From Streptomyces sp. SCSIO 30461 (GTDB lineage: Bacteria > Actinomycetota > Actinomycetes > Streptomycetales > Streptomycetaceae): 64,000 bases of DNA. This document shows, in pieces, positions 17,066 to 26,100 of the stretch; positions within the stretch are counted from its first letter, which is position 1; each line of letters opens with the position of its first letter. Where the stretch lies: positions 7,624,501 to 7,688,500 of the forward strand of contig NZ_CP146101.1 in the NCBI RefSeq assembly GCF_037023745.1, given 5' to 3'. The notes beneath the pieces are model-generated. The model did not search any database, was not told where the DNA came from, and saw nothing but the letters and a program-made list of their open reading frames with translations. The position numbers were made by a program, and so were the translations under genes.

Positions 17066-17075
17066 GGGTGAGTCC

Positions 17076-17636
17076 ATGGGCGAGAACAAGGACCGCATGC
17101 TGGCCGGTGAGTGGTACCTCCCCGACGATCCCGAACTCGCCGCGGACACCGAGCGCCGCTTCGTCCTGTGCGCTGCCTACAACGCGAACGGCGGCGCCGC
17201 GTCCGCCGACCGGGCCGGGATCCTGGCCGAACTCCTCGGTTCCGTCGGCGCGGACGTGCGTATCCGGCCGCCGTTCCAGTGCGACTTCGGCAGCCACATC
17301 AGCATCGGCACCGGCACATTCGTCAACTTCGGCGCGGTCTTCCTGGACACCGCGCCCATCACCGTCGGGGCGCATGTGCAGATCGGGCCGAACGTCCAGC
17401 TGCTCACGCCCATCCATGAGATGGATCCGGAGCGGCGGCGTGCGGGATGGGAGCGGGCCGCGCCGATCACGATCGGCGACAACGTGTGGCTGGGCGGCGG
17501 AGTCATCGTCTGCCCGGGGGTGTCGATCGGCGAGGACACGGTGGTGGGGGCAGGGGCCGTGGTCACCCGGGACCTCCCGGCCGGGGTACTGGCGGTGGGG
17601 AACCCGGCACGGGTGGTACGCAGGCTCGTCGGCTGA
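17076..17636 (+). CDS. maa: sugar O-acetyltransferase (maltose acetyltransferase family)
   Basis: 186-residue left-handed beta-helix acetyltransferase. Seen: N-terminal Mac domain (KDRMLAGEWYLPDDPELAAD), hexapeptide repeats (ISIGTGTFVNFG, ITVGAHVQIGPNV), the catalytic histidine in LLTPIHEMDPERR, and the GDNVWLGGGVIVCPGVSIGEDTVVGAGAVVTRDLP C-terminal coil, ending PARVVRRLVG. It transfers acetyl from acetyl-CoA to a sugar hydroxyl. The ATG at 17076 is 10 bases beyond the right end of the MITE-like element. Its AGGGTGAG ribosome site spans the junction, so its promoter must lie inside or beyond the element. Confidence 0.9.
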   Translation: MGENKDRMLAGEWYLPDDPELAADTERRFVLCAAYNANGGAASADRAGILAELLGSVGADVRIRPPFQCDFGSHISIGTGTFVNFGAVFLDTAPITVGAHVQIGPNVQLLTPIHEMDPERRRAGWERAAPITIGDNVWLGGGVIVCPGVSIGEDTVVGAGAVVTRDLPAGVLAVGNPARVVRRLVG

Positions 17637-17780
17637 GGGCAGCGGGACCCGTCCCACCCACCACCGGCCGGAACCGCCAGGGTGCCCCGCTCACCGTGGC
17701 ATCGCGCGCGAGGTGGTCGCCACATCGGCGGTATCGCCGCGCGAGCGGCGATGTCAGTGGCGGCTGCCAGACTCGCACCC

Positions 17781-19481
17781 ATGACCGACCGCTGGGCGCT
17801 CGCACCCGCCGAAGGCGGCGGAGCCCTGCTCGCGCCCCTCGGCCGGGACGGGCTGCCCGTGGGCCCGGTGCTGGCGGAGCCCGACCTCGTGGCGGCGGTC
17901 GGATCGCGCCCCGAAGTCGGCCGGCAAGGGCGATGGGTGTGGCGCTCCACCGCCGAGATCTATCCCCGGCTGCTCGCCTCCGGTGTCCGAATCGAGCGGT
18001 GTTACGACATCGAGGACGCGGAATCACTGTTGCTGGGACACGAGGGGCGGCTCGGTGAGCCCCGGTCCGCCGCAGCGGCCTGGGCCCGGTTGCGGCACGC
18101 ACCCGTGCCCCCCGATCCGCCGCTGCGAGCCGCCGTACCGGGCTCGCAGTCCTCGCTGTTCGAACCCCAACCGGTGTCGGTCCCCTTCGACGGGCTGCTC
18201 GAGGTCTACGCGGAGCAGCAGCGAAGACACGAGGCCGCCGAGCACCCCGGGCGGATGCGGCTGCTGACCGCGGCCGAGTCGGCGGGGATGCTGGTGGCCG
18301 CGGAGATGCACCGGGCAGGGCTGCCCTGGCGGGCCGATGTGCACCGGGAGTTGCTGCGCGAGCTGCTGGGCGAGCGGTACGCGGGCGGTGGGGAGCCGCG
18401 CCGGCTGGCGGAGCTGGCGGACCAGGTGTCGGCGGCCTTCGGGCGACGGGTCCGCCCCGATCTGCCTGCGGATGTGGTCAAGGCCTTCGCCCAGGCCGGG
18501 ATCAGAGTCCGATCCACCCGGCGCTGGGAGTTGGAGGAGCTCGACCATCCTGCGGTCGAACCACTGATCGCTTACAAGAAGCTGTACCGGATCTGGACGG
18601 CGCACGGCTGGAGCTGGCTCCAGGACTGGGTGCGGGACGGCCGCTTCCGGCCCGAGTATCTGCCCGGTGGCACGGTCTCGGGCCGGTGGACGACCAACGG
18701 CGGCGGTGCCCTGCAGATTCCCAAGGTGATACGGCGGGCGGTCGTCGCTGACGAGGGCTGGCGTCTGATCGTCGCGGACGCCGATCAAATGGAACCGCGG
18801 GTGCTGGCCGCGATCTCGGGTGATCCGGGGCTGATGGAAGTCGCGGGCCATCCGGACGATCTGTACACCCGGCTGTCCGACCGGGCGTTCTCCGGCGACC
18901 GCGGCCATGCGAAGCTCGCGCTGCTGGGCGCGATCTACGGCCAGACCAGCGGCGACGGCCTGAAGAACCTCGCCGCGCTGCGCCGCCGCTTCCCGCTCGC
19001 GGTGGCGTATGTGGACGACGCTGCCCGCGCGGGCGAAGAGGGCAGACTGGTGCGCACCTGGCTGGGCCGTACAAGTCCCCGGGCGGTCGGCCACGGCGAC
19101 GCCGACGAGGCGGGCATCCCGCAGGAGGGCGGCGCCGCCGATGGGGGGCCCGCACCCGGCGAGTTCGTCCCGGGATACGCGTCCACCAACGCCCGGGCAC
19201 GCGGCCGTTTCACGCGGAATTTCGTGGTGCAGGGCAGCGCTGCCGACTGGGCGCTGCTGATGCTCGCCGCACTGCGCAGAGCCACTGCGGGGATGCGCGC
19301 CGAGCTGGTCTTCTTCCAACACGACGAGGTCATCGTGCACTGCCCGGCCGATGAGGCGGACGAAGTGGTCCGGGCGATCCAGGCAGCCGGGGACCTGGCC
19401 GGGCGTATCGCGTTCGGGGAGACGCCGGTGCGGTTCCCCTTCACGACGGCTGTGGTCGAGCGGTACTCGGACGCGAAGTGA
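17781..19481 (+). CDS. bifunctional 3'-5' exonuclease/DNA polymerase (family A, PolA-like)
   Basis: 566 residues, shorter than PolI and without a 5'-nuclease domain. Family A polymerase motifs are complete: motif A VADADQMEPRVLAAISGDP, motif B with R-x3-K-x7-Y-G in RGHAKLALLGAIYGQTSG, and motif C FFQHDEVIVHCP. The N-terminal roughly 170 residues occupy the place of the 3'-5' exonuclease but I cannot find its DxE motif, so proofreading activity is doubtful. It is a second, non-essential-looking PolI paralogue in Streptomyces and may serve repair; that role is inferred. ATG 17781 directly precedes the conserved TDRWALAP start. Confidence 0.85.
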   Translation: MTDRWALAPAEGGGALLAPLGRDGLPVGPVLAEPDLVAAVGSRPEVGRQGRWVWRSTAEIYPRLLASGVRIERCYDIEDAESLLLGHEGRLGEPRSAAAAWARLRHAPVPPDPPLRAAVPGSQSSLFEPQPVSVPFDGLLEVYAEQQRRHEAAEHPGRMRLLTAAESAGMLVAAEMHRAGLPWRADVHRELLRELLGERYAGGGEPRRLAELADQVSAAFGRRVRPDLPADVVKAFAQAGIRVRSTRRWELEELDHPAVEPLIAYKKLYRIWTAHGWSWLQDWVRDGRFRPEYLPGGTVSGRWTTNGGGALQIPKVIRRAVVADEGWRLIVADADQMEPRVLAAISGDPGLMEVAGHPDDLYTRLSDRAFSGDRGHAKLALLGAIYGQTSGDGLKNLAALRRRFPLAVAYVDDAARAGEEGRLVRTWLGRTSPRAVGHGDADEAGIPQEGGAADGGPAPGEFVPGYASTNARARGRFTRNFVVQGSAADWALLMLAALRRATAGMRAELVFFQHDEVIVHCPADEADEVVRAIQAAGDLAGRIAFGETPVRFPFTTAVVERYSDAK

Positions 19482-19580
19482 CGCGGCCTGGTGCGGGCCA
19501 GGGCTGGGTGGCCCGGTCGCGGCTCTGCCTTGTCGCGGCATGAGCGAAGGTCTTCGGAAAGACCGCGCACCCCACGCCGC

Positions 19581-19815
19581 TCAGCCCGGGTGCCGGGTCG
19601 CGGAAGCCCCGATCGGTGGCGCGGTCTCAGGACGTGGCCACACCTCGGCCCAGGCGAGCGCGTCCGAGAGGGCTTCGGCGAGGCTCTTGCGGGTGCGCCA
19701 GCCGAGCAGCCTCTCCGCCCGATCGGTGCGGGTGAAGGCCCCCGCCGCGTCGCCGGGCCCCCCTTCCGGTCGCGTCCCGCGAGGTGGTGCAAGCGATCAC
19801 ACGCTCCGCCCTCCG
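19581..19815 (-). pseudogene. C-terminal remnant of an NDP-sugar epimerase/dehydratase
   Basis: Minus-strand reading gives RTDRAERLLGWRTRKSLAEA followed by LSDALAWAEVW and a stop at 19581, the typical C-terminus of UDP-glucose 4-epimerase-like SDR proteins. Only about 75 codons are recognisable. Upstream the frame loses similarity and there is no Rossmann G-x-x-G-x-x-G part, so the gene is truncated. The rest of 19482-20043 holds no intact gene. Confidence 0.55.
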
Positions 19816-20043
19816 GTACCTGGCTCGCGACGATCTCCCCCGTCAGCGCATCACGCGAAAGCACCCGGTCAGACGCCGGGAGTGCCCCAGCCGGTCGAAG
19901 CGCCCGGCGTGACCTGCGAGTTCCGGTCCGTTGATCGGCTGCACCACCCGGCGGGACGCCATCCCCCTTCCAACCACGAAGGGCCCATCGGAAAGTTCCG
20001 GCGGGCCCCACATTCCGGCCAGGAAAGCGGTGAGATCAGGCCG

Positions 20044-20754
20044 TCAGCGCGTGGCGCCGGTCAGCCGCCAGTACTGGCGCTCCCTCTCGTCGCGCACGAC
20101 CACACCCATCCGGGCCAATTCCACCCTCAGCTCGCGCAGTTCGTCGTCAGAATCCTTCTTCTTCAACGCCAGCGAGCGCGCCTTCAGCAGCGCGTTGGCG
20201 CCCTCCGGCAGGCCGGGCGTCTCCGGAACCCATGGCCGGTAGTCACCCTTGTGCGGGTCCCGATCGACCCAGGTGTATCCGTGCGACCTCACGGCTTCGG
20301 CCACCCGTTCCATCTTGAAGTCGCACTTCTCACGGACGAGTTCGCCGCCATCACGACCGAGGACCACGAACTGCTTGCCGTCCAGGAACACCATCGCCAC
20401 GTGGGATCCGACGATCTCAGTGGTCTGGCCCTTGCGCTTCAGGACGATCTCGGCGTTGGAAATCTCGGCAGAGAGGTCCTCGAAACGTCCGTACACCACG
20501 ATTCCGATGCCCAACAGGGCGCCCGCGCAGACCACCGCGATGGTGAGAGCCGGCTCAGGCAACTCGGTCAGCAGTTCCGCCGGACCCTGCAACGGCGCCC
20601 ATGGCAGTGTGACGATCCACTTGGCCAGAGTCTTGGCGAGCCAGCCGACTCCAGCGCCCACGGCCAGGAATGCGGAACCGACCAGCACGAACTCCGCAGT
20701 CGACTGTCCCAACGCACTGAACTCGCCCTGGTGCGCGTTCCGCTCTTCCGTCAA
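20044..20754 (-). CDS. YqeB-like membrane protein
   Basis: 236 residues: two hydrophobic segments (VLVGSAFLAVGAGVGWLAKTL near 23-43 and ALTIAVVCAGALLGIGIVVYG near 69-89) with a WIVTLPWAPLQGP linker between them, then a PH-like soluble domain (ISNAEIVLKRKGQTTEIVGSHVAMVFLDGKQFVVLGRDG) and a charged helical C-terminus (KKKDSDDELRELRVELARMG). This pattern matches the YqeB family of unknown function. It starts at ATG 20754. Flanking DNA on both sides holds gene remnants, so this gene survives in a decayed region. Confidence 0.7.
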   Translation of the reverse strand: MTEERNAHQGEFSALGQSTAEFVLVGSAFLAVGAGVGWLAKTLAKWIVTLPWAPLQGPAELLTELPEPALTIAVVCAGALLGIGIVVYGRFEDLSAEISNAEIVLKRKGQTTEIVGSHVAMVFLDGKQFVVLGRDGGELVREKCDFKMERVAEAVRSHGYTWVDRDPHKGDYRPWVPETPGLPEGANALLKARSLALKKKDSDDELRELRVELARMGVVVRDERERQYWRLTGATR

Positions 20755-20949
20755 GGTGAATCAATCCATCCGTTACTTTGAGTGGAGGACATCACCGGCT
20801 GCTCGATGTTCGCTCCCGCAGAACTGCCCGCGACCGGACCCGAACGATCAGGTCCGGTGATTATTACGTCGATTCTACTCGTTGCCCTCATCACCGAAAG
20901 AGCTCTTTCCTGCTCGTCAGAGCTCAACTCTCTTGAGAGAAACGGCTGG

Positions 20950-21058
20950 TGGGTTCCCCCAGACGCGGCACCAGAGCGTTCGGCGAGGGAAGTGCGGCGA
21001 ACTCCGCACCCAGACGACCGGCCGCGGCACGGAAGCCCGGTTCGCCGAGTGCCAACGC
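20950..21058 (-). pseudogene. possible C-terminal remnant of a glycosyltransferase
   Basis: A short minus-strand stretch reads GEPGFRAAAGRLGAEFAALP and continues to a Pro/Leu-rich end, resembling the last helix of macrolide-type (MGT) glycosyltransferases. No other part of such a gene is recognisable in 20755-21166, which otherwise holds no gene. Confidence 0.3.
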
Positions 21059-21166
21059 GCTCGGCGCGCTCCTCGGCAGGCTGCTCCTGGACGGGACCGG
21101 CGCGGCCGGTAGCGCGATGGGGCCGGGCATGCAGCGGGCCGGGCGCGGTGAACGCCCCCGCGGGGC

Positions 21167-21760
21167 TCAGCAGATCCGGCCAAGGTCGACCTCCAACGGG
21201 AAGGGCGCCGAAACCTTGACGACACCAGTGAATACGTCCCCGTTTCGGTAGGCCCCGGACGCCGGGTCGAGAACATAGGTGTACACCAGCGGGACGCCGG
21301 TCACGGCCTGCTCGACCCGCCAGTAGAAGGCGATGCCGGACTTTGCGTACTGGTCCGTCTTCACGACCCGATCGGTGGTCTCCGATCCCGGCGAGACGAC
21401 CTCCACGGCCAACAGCACGTGCTCCGGACGGGTGGGCGTGATGTCGATCGTGTCCGCGCGGTACACGTCGATCGTGTCCGCGCGGTACACAACGACGTCC
21501 GGGCGCCGATTCGTGAGCGGGACGTCCTGGAGACGGACATCGAAGTCGGTGTCGGCGTTCCAGTCGGGCCCCGCGGCCGCCTCCTAGGCATTCGCCAGGA
21601 TCCGGGCGATCCGGTTGTGGCGCTTGGACGCACTGGGACTCACGACGACCATCCCGTCCACGATCTCGATCCCCGCGCACTGCTCCTCGGACCAGGAGTC
21701 GTACTGCTCCGCCGTGATCTGCTCGTGCATCCACGCAGGGGCTGTCATCTCGGCAGTCAT
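21167..21760 (-). pseudogene. Uma2-family (DUF820) putative endonuclease, disrupted
   Basis: Two halves in one frame make a normal Uma2 protein: M-T-A-E-M...EQYDSWSEEQCAGIEIVDGMVVVSPSASKRHNRIARILANA, then an in-frame TAG at 21584-21586, then EAAAGPDWNADTDFDVRLQD...RPDVVVYRADTID...LLAVEVVSPGSETTDRVVKTDQYA...IAFYWRVE. The PD-(D/E)xK-like residues (RPDVVV and VEVVSPGS) are retained. A second lesion is an exact 24-bp tandem duplication (21443-21466 and 21467-21490) that repeats YRADTIDV. The start ATG 21760 has a good GGGAGG site. It would be inactive unless the amber codon is read through. Confidence 0.85.
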
Positions 21761-21857
21761 GGCGCACCTCCCGGACACCATGCGAGCGGGCCCGATCCCG
21801 CTGGGCTCAGCGTACTGTCCCTGAGCCCGCGGCCCACTGGACGCCGGCCCACGCACG

Positions 21858-23132
21858 TCAGCAGAGGTCCGACAGGAGTGCGGTCAGCAGCCGTTCCTCC
21901 ATGACCGCCTGGCCCGATGCACGCAGGGCGGGAGCAAGGTCAGGGTCCCAAGGGCTGGCCACAGGCGGCCCGGTCAGCGGCGTCGTCTCGCCTCCCGCCA
22001 GGGCTTCTCGGTAGTCTGCGGTGCTCATGCGCCAGGGCCGGGCGCCATGGCGCTCCACCGCGGCGGCGGTGATGCGCAGGCCGGTCCAGTCGAAGTCGGC
22101 ACGCCAGTGCAGACGAGTGCCGGACCGGGCGGCGGCGTCGAGGAGCCTGTGGCAGGCCGCGGACGGGATGCCTTCGGTGCAGACCAGGGCAGTGGCCCGG
22201 TCTGCGAGCTCCGCGGCGGCCGCGCGCAGCACGGCAGGGTTCTCGCAGACGTGGATCTCGCGGGCGGCGGGAACCACATCGGCGGATGCCAACTGGTGGA
22301 GGGTGAGGCGGAAGGGCATCCCGCAGCCGGTGGCGTCGCGCAGCCAGTCGCTCACCACGCCGTCGCCTCGGGCACCGATGTTCAGGACGAGGACCTGGCT
22401 GGCGAGGTCGTCCGCGACGGCTCCGGCACTCTCCCACAGAGTGCGACGCCCGGCCCGGTCGCGAGGCACGGGGACCGACGGCCCGCCGTTGGCCGCGCCG
22501 CGCTGGGCCAGGGCCCTCAGGACGAGCTGTTCGAGCGGGCCGCCCGGCAGCAGGGCCTTGGTGTCTCCGGTGGCCCGCTCGGCGAGGACCGGCAGGGGCA
22601 GGGGGCTCCGGCCCTCTCCGCCGCGTACTGCGGGGAGTTCCTCCAGGACGCGGACGGCCGCCTGCAGCAGGGCCGCGTCGCCGCGCCGCAGGAGACGGGT
22701 GAGGGTTCCGTCGGCGGCGATCTGCGCCAGCCAGGCCGGGTACCAGTCCAGCGCGGCGAGGGGTGAGCCGTGAGCGGCGGTGAGTACCACCTCGCGGGCG
22801 GACACCTCATCGGCACGCTCGGCCGGCCGGTCGCGCAGGGGTCCGTACAGCCGGCCCAGGGTCGTGAGCAGACCGGTTCCGTAACGTCCGCGAAGGTACG
22901 CATCGAGGTCGGCGAGGGGGACGGTGACGCGTCTGGCGGCTTCGGGCCGGTAGCGCCCTGTGACGCCAATGACGGTGCGGCGTTCGGCCTCGGTGGGGGT
23001 GGTGAGGCCGATGTCGCCGCTCAGAGTGCCGCCGGTGCGCTCCAGGCGGCGGCGAGCGGCGGCGAGCAGCCGCCGCCAGCCCTCTTCGTGGAGCGCGGTG
23101 TACGACGGCGAGGACGCCCCATCAATCGGCAA
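21858..23132 (-). CDS. jetD: Wadjet type II JetD (TIGR02679 family, Toprim-like nuclease subunit)
   Basis: 424 residues of the TIGR02679 family. The C-terminal half contains the conserved VCENPAVLRAAA segment and the acidic motif DFDWTGLRI of the TopoVI-like Toprim (DUF2399) domain; in characterised Wadjet systems JetD is the nuclease that cuts circular DNA held by JetABC. No ATG or GTG is suitably placed. TTG 23132, preceded by CAGGAG with a seven-base gap, gives L-P-I-D-G-A-S-S and overlaps the jetC stop by 11 bases, implying translational coupling. Last gene of the operon. Confidence 0.85.
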   Translation of the reverse strand: MPIDGASSPSYTALHEEGWRRLLAAARRRLERTGGTLSGDIGLTTPTEAERRTVIGVTGRYRPEAARRVTVPLADLDAYLRGRYGTGLLTTLGRLYGPLRDRPAERADEVSAREVVLTAAHGSPLAALDWYPAWLAQIAADGTLTRLLRRGDAALLQAAVRVLEELPAVRGGEGRSPLPLPVLAERATGDTKALLPGGPLEQLVLRALAQRGAANGGPSVPVPRDRAGRRTLWESAGAVADDLASQVLVLNIGARGDGVVSDWLRDATGCGMPFRLTLHQLASADVVPAAREIHVCENPAVLRAAAAELADRATALVCTEGIPSAACHRLLDAAARSGTRLHWRADFDWTGLRITAAAVERHGARPWRMSTADYREALAGGETTPLTGPPVASPWDPDLAPALRASGQAVMEERLLTALLSDLC

Positions 23133-26100
23133 GCCGGAACTCCTGTTCCTCGCGGTCCCGACGGCGTGCGGAGCGAGTGCCCGGTGAGCCGAGCAGGACC
23201 CCCAGGGTGCCGGAGTCGTCGGCGTGCAGCCGCTCGCCGTCCCACAGGAGCAGCAGCGCGGAGACGGTGTGGTCGACGGCGGAGTGCGCGAGATCGTAAT
23301 GGGCCGCCGCACGGACCGCGCCGTGCACCGCCCACAGGTCGTACCCGGTCATGAACAGGTCCAGGTCGAACTGGGCGGCCAACGACATGAGCTCGCCGCG
23401 GCCGGTGTCGTCGACGCCGGCGAACGCCTCGTCGAGGGCGAGCAGACGCGGAGCGTCGGGGTGCGCGGAGTTGAGCATGGCGTGAGCGGCGGCGAACAGC
23501 GGCAGGTGCAGGGAGACAGACTGCTCGCCGCCGGAGAGGCGGCTGTGCCTGGCCCGGGTGAGGCGTTCCTCGTCTCCGCCGGGACGTACCAGCTGGAAGG
23601 CGAACTGGCGCCAGCGCCGGTAGTCCAGGACCTCCGCGAGCAGCTGCCGGTAGGGGGTCTCGCGCTGCCTGGCTCGGGCGTTCTTGATCTGCGCCGCGAA
23701 GTGGGTGCGCATCCGGGCCAGCTCCTCGGGCCCGAGGCGGGCGGCGTCCGCGTCCAGAAGGGCGCAGACGGCGCGCTGTTCGTCGTCGAGGCCGTCGGCG
23801 AGCAGCCAGCCGACGCCGACCGTCGTACCCGAGGACATGCGCCGCTCACGCATGTCGGTGTTCATACGGCGGATCAGATCGCGGGCGTCGACCGTGCGGT
23901 CGTGGATCTGCTGGGCCAGACGCGTGAGCAGAGCGTCCTCGAGAATGCGCTGCTCGGAGTCGGAGAGGAGTTCGGCCTGGTCACGGCGGTGGGAGGCGAT
24001 CTTCTCGGCGAACGAGGCAATGGGCAGCGGGCCCTGTTCGTCGGCGACGGTGACGGTGATCACGCCGCTGGAGCTGTCCCAGGCGGGCTGATAGTCCTGC
24101 CCGGCGGCGGCGAGATGGGCGTGCAGGTCCTCCAAAGCCGTGGTGAGGCGGGTGACCGACTGCTTGACACTGGACTCGGTGGGCGCGAGTTCGCGGGTGG
24201 CCGTCAGGATCGCCTCGTGGACGGCGGCGGCGGCCGGCGGCAGACGTTCCCCTGCCCAGTCCGCCTCCTGAGCGGGCCAGGCCAGCTCCGGCGGACAGCG
24301 CAGGAGATCGAGGAGTTCACGGACCGCGTAAGGAGCGAGGCCGCGGGCGGTGTCCTTCTCCTCGGCGACGGCGACCTCCAACGCCTCGGCGGCGGCGGCG
24401 CGACGAGCCTCGGCGGCGGCCAGGCGGCCGATCGCCTCATCCCTGGCGACCCGGGCGGTGTCGGTCTCCCGGGCAGCGGCCTCCAGACTGCTCTCCGTCT
24501 CCTCGACGCGCGCCATGACCTGCTGCGCCTCGGCGCCGACGGCCTCGCGCAGTGCCTGGAGCCCGGCAGCCTCCTCCGCGTGGCGGCGCCGGGCCGCACG
24601 CTCGGCCTCGGCAGCGCGCTCCTCGTCCTCGACGGCGGCGGTGAGCCGGTCCGCGGCAGCGGTGGCCGCCTCGGTCTGCCGGGTGTGCTCCCGACGCCGG
24701 GTGGCCAGCTCACCCGCCTCACGTTCGAAGGCACGGGTGGCGGACTCGGTGCCGTCGGCGTCCCGCACGGTGATGCCGTGCTCGGACTCGGCACGGTGCA
24801 GGGCTCGGCTCGCGACCGCGCAGGCGGCCTGAGACTCGTCGTAGACGGACTGGGCGACATCGGCGGCCATACGCGTGGCGCGCAGGGCGGCAACGGCGCG
24901 GTCCAGGGCACGCAGGTGCGGAGCAAGGGCGGCGGTGCGGGGCAGGGCTCCGCGGGCGGTCTCGTACTCCTGGAGGCTGTCCTCACAGCCGGAGGACCCC
25001 CGCGCCACCTCCTCCAGCTGGACGGTGAGTTCTGACAGGAGGGCATCGCAGGCGGCGATGCGTGCGGCGCGGCGGCGCATCCGGGCGGTGGCGCCGACGT
25101 ACTCGGCGTGCGGTTTGCCGTGGGAGCCGACGAGGATTCCGACGGCGTACCGGCCGTCGGGGCAGACGGCGGTGGCCGCGCCCGCCGTGTCGGTGACGGC
25201 GACCGACCTGAGTACGGCGGTGATCCGGTCGGCCGGGACGGCCGTGCCGGTCTCGGGGCGCAGGAGGTCAGCGAGGCTGGGACCGTCGACGGGGGCGGTG
25301 GCGCGCAGGTATCCGTCCCCGCCACCGGTAGGGGGCTCATCGGCGGTGACAAGCGCGTCGAGCAGGCCGGCGGCCTCCAGGGCCGCCTCCACTCCCGCGC
25401 GTTCCGTGTCGCCGAGGCCGTCGGCGAAATCGACCAGCTGCCACAGGGGCGACGCGTCTTCCCGGCTGTCCCGGTCGGCGGTGCGGCCGCGCGCGGCGGG
25501 TGGCGCGTCGTCGTGTTCGGCGGCGATCCGAGCGCGTTCGGCCTCGGTCTCGGCCCGGCGGGTCTCCAGCGCGCCACGCTCGCCGCGCAGGCCGGCGAGC
25601 CGGTCGCGCAGGCCCTGGACAGCAGGGGCGGTGGCCTCGGTGAACAGGTCGGAAAGTGCGGGGGCGCCGGCTTCCGGGCCGTCCGGGTCGGCGGCGGCAT
25701 CGAGGGCCCGCGCGAGCGGTTCGGCGGCGCCTTCGGGCAGCAGCAGCCCGTACTGGCCCTGCCACCGCGTGAGTTCCTCCCGCGCCCGCGCGTGGGCGGC
25801 ACCCAGCTCGTCCTGGGACCTTTCCTCCTCCGTCTCGGCGGCCCGGGACGCCTGCTGCGCGCGCTCCTGCCCGGCGCGGGCCGCGTCCCGTCCGCGTTCG
25901 GCGTCCCGCAGGTTTGCTGCGGCGACCCGCACCACCCGTACGCCCTCGTGGCGGGCTGCCGCAAGGGCGGAAGCGCGTTCGGCGAGAGCGGAGGGAACCG
26001 CGTCGGCGGCGCTCCAGGGGATACCGGCACGATGAGCGTGGTCGGCGAGGGCGGCGGCCGAGGCGCTGACGGCGGTGGCGCGTTCGGCGGCCAACTGCCC

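Noticed and set aside
21167..21760. Uma2 halves as two separate small genes
   Set aside because: They are in one frame and together make one full-length family member; the second half has no start with a ribosome site.
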